64,000 nt of DNA. It comes from Bufo bufo. Its lineage: Eukaryota; Chordata; Amphibia; Anura; Bufonidae. The stretch spans positions 395,464,119-395,528,118 of the forward strand of contig NC_053392.1 in the NCBI RefSeq assembly GCF_905171765.1, in the 5' to 3' direction. A program made the position numbers and the translations under genes. Positions within the stretch are counted from its first letter, which is position 1, and each line of letters begins with the position of its first letter. The notes below the pieces were generated by a model. It saw only the letters and a program-made list of their open reading frames with translations. It was not told where the DNA came from and searched no databases. Shown in pieces: positions 57,836 through 64,000 of the stretch.

Positions 57836-58362
57836 TATTAACCCCTTCAGGACCCTGGGATTTTCTATTTTTGTTTTTTACTCCCTGCCTTCCCATAGTC
57901 CTAACTTTTTTATTTTTCCATTCACATAGCCTTATAAGGGCAGATTTTTCTGGACTGGTTTTTTGACACCATGTCCCATTTGAAGCCCCCCTGATGAACC
58001 CCTAGAGTAGAAACTCCAAAAAAGTGACCCCATTTTAGAAACTACGGGATAAGGTGGAAGTTTTGTTGGTAATAGTTTAGGGTACATATGATTTTTGGTT
58101 GCTCTATATTACACTTTTTGTGAGGCAAGGTAACAAGAAATAGCTGTTTTGGCACCGTTTTTATTTTTTGTTATTTACAACATTCATCTGACAGGTTAGA
58201 TCATTTGGTATTTTTATAGACCAGGTTGTCACGGATGCGGCGATACCTATATGTATACTTTTTTTTATTTATGTAAGTTTTACACAATGATTTCATTTTT
58301 GAAACAAAAAAAATCACGTTTTAGTGTTTCCATAGTCTGAGAGCCATAGTTTTTTCCGTTTT
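57836..58362. repeat. Second, partial copy of the AT-rich repeat
   Basis: Starts 'taaccccttcaggaccctgg' and then matches 56,030-56,460 closely, including 'catgtcccatttgaagcccc' and 'gatacctatatgtatac'. It stops abruptly at 58362 where the gag-like scrap begins. Confidence 0.6.
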
Positions 58363-58527
58363 TATGAGCCAGCGAGACCCCAGTATTATAGTTTGAAGGA
58401 TCTTTTGCAAAAATGGCTACCGCCTGACGTACTGAGTCCCACTGCTATGCTGGACCATATTGTAGCTGACAAATTCTAGAGGGCATTGCCACCACCCCTC
58501 CAGCACTGGGTTCTAAATGGCAAAGCT
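58363..58527 (+). pseudogene. Gypsy-type gag (SCAN-like capsid) fragment
   Basis: The plus frame reads YEPARPQYYSLKDLLQKWLP, then LSPTAMLDHIVADKF, an in-frame TAG, then RALPPPLQHWVLNG. The pattern L..W[LP]P....S...MLD.IV.D.F.RALP..LQ.WV is that of the SCAN / Gmr1-like retrotransposon capsid C-terminal helix bundle, used for dimerisation. It is about 50 codons, has one stop, and lies directly between the AT-rich repeat and the PLE. Whether it is part of a larger element or an independent scrap cannot be told. Confidence 0.6.
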
Positions 58528-61095
58528 ATTCACAGATAAATCAGATGCCCAACATGCAGGGAACAAATATACAACCTGTAGCATCATCTATACCTTCTAC
58601 ATCTATGCCATCATCGCTGCATGGAATACAGGGAGCTACTTCACAAATGACAGTACAAGGGGCCCCCGCAATGCCTCCTTCTTTTTTAGTGCCAGGGATC
58701 CAACTAAGAGACAGGGACAAATGGGGTTACAACCAACAGAAAATATAGAGGACAACAGTAGTTTACAAATTATTAATCTATCTGATATTATTCTAGAACC
58801 CCAGTATCAATCACTGCTCAGTAAAGGTCTCTCATTCACTCCTACCCCAGGATTCAATTGTTTTACCAGGGTTAAAGATGTGAACCTATTTGCCAGCTCT
58901 ACATAAAGAATTTAAAGAAAAAGAGAGACAGGATCCCGGTGTGAGGGAACGGGAGGCTCTAGCAATTTTGGAGGATCTGTCAAGAGATGGTAGGGGAGAA
59001 AGTGTATCCCCTATAGCACCATTTACGGATTTACATCCGAGATCGAAATACACCCCTCCTTTTTCAGGGTATGCTAGTGTAGAGACATTTGTCAACCTAG
59101 TAACTAAGGGTTTAGAAAAAATCAGGACAAAAAAGAGCGAAGTGGGTAATAATTTGACCATGCAAGAAAAGGAAGCCTTAGCTGATCTTATGAAAAGGGA
59201 TGAAATAGTGGTAAAACCCTTGGACAAAGGGGGCAACATTGTCCTACTAAAACAAAAGGACTATACGGATATGATAAATAGACTGCTAAAAGATGAAAAA
59301 ATATACCAAAAATTAGAGTCAAATCCAACAGCTAAGTTCAAATTGGAATTAGAAGTCCTTCTAAAGAAAGCTAAGGAGGAGAAGTTTATTTCTAAAGATG
59401 AATATAAGAGCCTATTTAATGCATATCCCACAATAGCGACATTTTATGCTTTACCGAAGGTGCATAAAAAGCGAGACCCTATACCTGGTAGGCCCATTGT
59501 ATCTGGCAATGACAACTTGTGCGAAGGTATCAGCACATATGTAGATATATTTTTAAGACCCTTCATTGAAACCCTCCCATCCTATACAAAAGATACACTA
59601 GATATGGTAAAAAAAACTCAAGGACATCCAAGTACGCCCCAACACTCTTATAGCTAGCCTTGATGTTGAGGCCTTATACACGAGCATTGAACATGAGGTG
59701 GGAATACAAGCGGTGAAGTATTACCTATACACTAAGGGGATACAATTCCACAATCACAATGATTTTGTTATGCACCTCTTACGTTTTCTTCTCACTCGCA
59801 ATTATTTAATTTTTGATGGCACTTATTATTTGCAGACACGTGGTACAGCAATAGGTACGGTTTGCGCACCAAGTTTCGCTAACCTATTCCTAGGGTGGTG
59901 GGAAGATCAACACGTATTTACAGAAGAGAATACACGCTTCACTGATTTAATTTTATTTTGGGGTCGTTACATAGATGACATTTAGATTTTTTGGGATGGC
60001 ACGATCGCAGAGTTTACTCAATTTACAGACAGAATAAACAACAATCAATTGGGTCTCAATTTTACTGCAGAGATCCAACAACAAAGTATTAATTTTCTAG
60101 ATTTGAAAATTATATTGGATCGAAAGGGAGGAGTTAAGACTGAGATCTATAGAAAGCCCACATCATCAAACTGTTTTCTGCACTGGCAAAGCTTTCAACC
60201 ACCACCCTTAAAGAAAGGCATTCTCGTAGGTCAATACCTAAGAGCTAGACGCAATTGTACGGATGACGAAGCCTTCAATAAAGAAAGCAATATCCTCTAC
60301 TCTAGGTTTCGGATGAGGGGTTATCCTAAGAAAGTATTGCACCAAGCATACAATAGGGTCAAAAATACAGATAGAGAGAGTCTGCTTACAAAAACAAGAA
60401 CAGACGAAGATAAAGTAATTAGATGCATAGGCACCTTCGATGTCCAGAATAAGAGGGTTTACAAGATTCTCAAGAGACACTGGCATGTCCTGAAGGCAGA
60501 TAAAGATCTGAGACAGATCCTTCCAAAAGATCCTAGTGCCACATACAGACGGGGGACCAATTTAAAAGACATGATGGTACGGAGTAATTTTTTCAGAGAA
60601 CCTCAAAGAGCAAGGAAACATGGCTCAAAACAGTAGGATCCTACCCATGCGGAGGCTGCAGCTTCTGCAAGTTTATGACCCCCAAAAAAAATTCATAAAT
60701 CCACAAGATGGAAAAATATACAAGATCAGAGAATATATAAACTGTAAAAGTACTGGGGTGGTGTATGGTATCCAATGTGAATGTAACAAACTCTACATTG
60801 GTAAAACTATTCAAGAATTAAGGAAAAGGATTTCTAAACACTTTAGTATTTTTAATATGAGTGAGGAAACACCTCTGTCAAGACATTTGCAAAGGCATCA
60901 TGATGGCAAAATTACAGGTCTAAAAATCTGGGCGATAAAAAAAATACAGGGAACCCCTAGACAAGGCAGTGTGGATTGTAAACTACAACAAGAAGTTGTA
61001 AACTACAACAAGAAGAGACGAAATGGATTTATCGTCTCCATTCTCTAGCCCCAAATGGGCTAAATGAGGGCTTCACATTTGCCTCATTTTTATAA
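58528..61095 (+). pseudogene. Penelope-like retroelement ORF, nearly complete but broken
   Basis: Pieces in order. The N-terminal part has DKWGYNQQKI, then NLSDIILEPQYQSLLSKGLS (58,545-58,890). The reverse transcriptase has LDKGGNIVLLKQKDY (59,219), YALPKVHKKRDPIPGRPIVS (59,449), SLDVEALYTSI (59,659), TRGTAIGTVCAPSFANLFLG, the catalytic RYIDDI (59,965-59,982), INFLDLKI and TEIYRKPTSSNCFLHW. A zinc motif YPCGGCSFCKF is at about 60,635. The GIY-YIG endonuclease is VVYGIQCECNKLYIGKT (60,758-60,808). The C-terminus is RLHSLAPNGLNEG, stop at 61093. Frame changes occur near 58,748, 58,895, 59,612, 60,613, 60,688 and 61,013, several at A runs. A TAG follows YIDDI (59983). It must be inactive. PLEs copy RNA at a nicked chromosomal end; no separate gag is needed. 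Confidence 0.92.
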
Positions 61096-61153
61096 AATCA
61101 CCTAATACGGCATTTTTCAATTCTGATATTAGTTTCTATTCAGCATGTATATA

Positions 61154-62731
61154 CACTGCTCAAAAAATAAAGGGAACACAAAAATAACACATCCTAGATC
61201 TGAATTAATTAAATATTCTTCTGAAATACTTTGTTCTTTACATAGTTGAATGTGCTGACAACAAAATCACACAAAAGAAAAAAATGGAAATCAAGTTTTT
61301 TAACCCATGGAGGTCTGGATTTGGAGTCACCATCAAAATTAAAGTGGAAAAACACACTACAGGCTGATCCAACTTTGATGTAATGTCCTTAAAACAAGTC
61401 AAAATGAGGCTCAGTAGTGTGTGTGGCCTCCACGTGCCTGTATGACCTCCCTACAACGCCTGTGCATGCTCCTGATGAGGTGGCGGACGGTCTCCTGAGG
61501 GATCTCCTCCCAGACCTGGACTAAAGCATCTGCCAACTCCTGGACAGTCTGTGGTGCAACGTGACGTTGGTGGATAGAGCGAGACGTGATGTCCCAGATG
61601 TGCTCAATTGGATTCAGGTCTGGGGAAGGGGCGGGCCAGTCCATAGCATCAATGCCTTCGTCTTGCAGGAACTGCTGACACACTACAGCCACATGAGGTC
61701 TAGCATTGTCTTGCATTAGGAGGAACCCAGGGCCAACCGCACCAGCATATGGTCTCACAAGGGGTCTGAGGATCTCATCTCGGTACCTAATGGCAGTCAG
61801 GCTACCTCTGGCGAGCACATGGAGGGCTGTGCGGCCCTCCAAAGAAATGCCACCCCACACCATTACTGACCTAATGCCAAACCGGTCATGCTGGAGGATG
61901 TTGCAGGCAGCAGAACGTTCTCCACGGCGTCTCCAGACTCTGTCACGTCTGTCACATGTTCTCAGTGTGAACCTGCTTTCATCTGTGAAGAGCACAGGGC
62001 GCCAGTAGCGAATTTGCCAATCTTGGTGTTTTCTGGCTAATGCCAAACGTCCTGCACGGTGTTGGGCTGTAAGCACAACCCCCCACCTGTGGACGTCGGG
62101 CCCTCATATCACCCTCATGGAGTCTGTTTCTGACCGTTTGAGCAGACACATGCACATTTGTGGTCTGCTGGAGATCATTTTGCAGGGCTCTGGCAGTGCT
62201 CCTCCTGTTCCTCCTTGCACAAAGGCGGAGGTAGCGGTCCTGCTGCTGGGTTGTTGCCCTCCTACGGCCTCCTCCCGTCTCCTGATGTACTGGCCTGTCT
62301 CCTGGTAGCGCCTCCATGCTCTGGACACTACGCTGACAGACACAGCAAACCTTCTTGCCACAGCTCGCATTGATGTGCCATCCTGGATAAGCTGCACTAC
62401 CTGAGCCACTTGTGTGGGTTGTAGACTCCGTCTCATGCTACCACTAGAGTGAAAGCACCGCCAGCATTCAAAAGTGACCAAAACATCAGCCAGGAAGCAT
62501 AGGAACTGAGAAGTGGTCAGGTCACCACCTGCAGAACCACTCCTTTATTGGGGGTGTCTTGCTAATTGCCTATAATTTCCACCTGTTGTCTATCCCATTT
62601 GCACAACAGCATGTGAAATTGATTGTCACTCAGTGTTGCTTCCTAAGTGGACAGTTTGATTTCACAGAAGTGTGATTGACTTGGAGTTACATTGTGTTGT
62701 TTAAGTGTTCCCTTAATTTTTTTGAGCAGTG
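61154..62731 (-). mobile_element. Nearly intact Tc1-like element
   Basis: Ends CACTGCTCAAAAAATAAAGG and the complement, flanked by TA at 61152-61153 and 62732-62733. It is 1,578 bp with a full-length minus-strand transposase that carries only two frame changes. It lies just after the PLE ORF, probably within the PLE's 3' tail. Confidence 0.93.
61411..62436 (-). pseudogene. DD34E Tc1 transposase with two frame changes
   Basis: The likely start is [20 protein letters not shown] at 62436. An N-terminal helix-turn-helix ([20 protein letters not shown]) is followed by a second DNA-binding part in another frame ([20 protein letters not shown], 62,130-62,270). The catalytic part returns to the first frame at about 62,070. 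D1 is in LFTDESRF, D2 in LMQDNARPH and E in SPDLNPIEHIW; 34 residues separate D2 and E, the DD34E spacing. The C-terminus is MHRRCREVIQARGGHTHY. All catalytic residues are intact. It cuts and pastes DNA at TA sites. Two single-base-type shifts prevent a full protein as written. Confidence 0.92.
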
Positions 62732-62733
62732 TA

Positions 62734-63560
62734 TAAGAAAAAGTGGAACAATCGTCAAAAATAAGGGGGGCTGTATTTTTGGAATAAAATATTTTTCCGT
62801 AACACTTCCGTAATCCTATATATAGCTTACCAAGGCAGGTGGCTATCCCTCCTGTTGATGTCCTGTGTGTGGGAGGAAATATTTGAACAGAGATAACTGT
62901 AAATAAAAATATAAAGAAAATAAATAATTAATACAAATAATAAATAATAAAAATATAAAAAATAACAAAATAATACTAATAAAAACTGAAAATGATAAAA
63001 GTATCCAAATACACAGGGCACAACACAGCAATCTGTGCGTCCATTGGTTGTAGATCTAATTCCATAATGGAAGAAGAGGTGGATAAGTGGTTCAAAGGTA
63101 AATATACGCAATAGTATAAACAGCACAAGCAGCATAATAGTACCTCTCAAGGACCAGTGATATATCAAAGGAAAGGCTGAGATATGTGAATAAGCCCCTA
63201 AACGATAGCGCTAAAACCTGGATGAGAGACCTACCAGAAACATAGGCTTATAGCAGTGGTGGAAGACTGAATCCACAAGTATCGACGCCTGCACTGGTAT
63301 GGGATCCCCAAGTGTTAGATTGTCTAAGTGCGGGCACAGGCGCAGGAGAATGATCAACGGGAATACTCACTAAGTGCCGACGCATGCGCTGATGAACCTG
63401 GCCGGGAAAGATGGTGGTGCGACGGAGGAGCGCAGGCGCAGAGGAAAAGAATGGGAAGTCCAGTGCCGTGCGGGAGCTGGCGCATGTGTGATGAACCCTG
63501 GATGATGTAATTGGCGTCGTCTTGGTGACGCCTTTGGAGTGCGCCCGGAGCTGTTTACTC
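62734..63560. other. AT-rich DNA, perhaps PLE 3' tail
   Basis: No gene. The AT-rich part (about 62,900-63,000) gives low-complexity 62- and 113-codon frames that are rejected. From about 63,290 the sequence becomes GC-richer, with 'gcgcaggcgcag' words leading into the PLE terminal region. Confidence 0.45.
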
Positions 63561-64000
63561 ATTAGCGGAGATGCCGTCGATCACTACAAGAGACACAGTG
63601 ATTGGACGAATGGGCTGCACCTGATGTAACCGAGGAGTTAAAGCCCGATCCCCGCCCCCACACGCAGAGCCTGTATATTATCCCCTGAAGACGCAGAGTC
63701 ATCAGTGAAACATGTAGGGATGTAGGAACTTAGTTTTTAGATCAGGAATGAATAGTCAGGGACCCCACAGTGGGAATCTATATTTAGAGAGTGCTAGACA
63801 TAGAGATCTTTGGAGGATTGGAGACTTGAGGGGCGTATTTCTATCCCGCTCTGCTGACTCCGATGTGAATACACACTACATAATAAACACCAGCTATTTC
63901 CTGGACCCTGTTCTTCCTGAGAGTTTTAAGTACGAAGTTCCCAAGTAGTTAATGTATTTTTAATAGAGTGATTAATAAAGATTAAATTTTATTATTATTA
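63561..64000 (+). mobile_element. PLE-type terminal region, cut by the window end
   Basis: Contains 'ctgtatattatcccctgaag', a CTGAAGAC/GTCATCAG inverted repeat (63684-63704) and 'gtgaaacatgtaggg'. This is the position and order of the hairpin-plus-gaaac motif seen at other PLE termini in the window. An ORF, if present, would start beyond 64,000. Confidence 0.5.

Noticed and set aside
58890..59239. 117-codon minus-strand frame
   Set aside because: It is a shadow of the PLE coding strand, which has recognised motifs.

Overview
The window looks like non-genic DNA from an amphibian, most likely a frog or toad (an inference from repeat content, roughly 80% sure). No host protein-coding exon, real tRNA or rRNA gene, CRISPR array or bacterial-type feature could be supported. 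It is a dense mosaic of nested, mostly decayed transposable elements separated by AT-rich, low-repeat DNA. Pointers to anurans are TTAA-flanked T2-like MITEs with TTAAAGGGG ends, several hAT MITE families with 8-bp target duplications, Harbinger-type MITEs with GGCTACTTTCACAC ends, Tc1 families, and Penelope-like retroelements (PLEs) with GIY-YIG endonuclease.

Layout. 1-9 kb: low-repeat DNA, then two head-to-head tRNA-like SINE pairs around a deleted Tc1 copy, a solo LTR with a 5-bp duplication, and a palindromic Harbinger MITE. 9-13.7 kb: a decayed hAT element whose catalytic core is replaced by tandem repeats. 16.3-24.1 kb: a palindromic MITE, a mariner-type fragment, and a three-level nest in which an AT-rich repeat was split by a 6-kb hAT element that later received a hAT MITE. 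24.8-28.5 kb: a T2-like foldback, an LTR, a degraded Tc1 transposase, and a 139-bp PLE terminal unit inserted at the transposase stop codon. 28.7-33.7 kb: a cluster of Harbinger and T2-like MITEs. 34.3-35.3 kb: a second Tc1 copy with the same internal deletion as the first. 36.6-38.9 kb: a 2.3-kb hAT-type composite with a perfect 8-bp duplication, carrying a Harbinger MITE and a large palindrome. 39.7-42.2 kb: a minisatellite and two precise hAT MITEs. 44-45.9 kb: two 5'-truncated PLE ends head to head. 46-53.7 kb: mostly low-repeat DNA with a LINE 3' end. 53.8-64 kb: a Tc1 end, a third tRNA-like foldback split by other repeats, a gypsy-type gag (SCAN-like) scrap, a nearly complete but broken PLE, a nearly intact Tc1 element, and a PLE terminal region running off the window.

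How parts relate. The coding relics are transposases (hAT, Tc1/mariner), a PLE reverse transcriptase with endonuclease, and small gag and LINE remnants. All show frameshifts, stops or deletions. The non-autonomous elements share termini with the broken autonomous ones: TAGNGATG ends link two hAT elements and three MITEs. The most interesting signals are a conserved hairpin motif at five PLE termini, the tRNA-like head-to-head pairs, empty-site proof of a Harbinger insertion, and a SCAN-like gag fragment directly upstream of the PLE.
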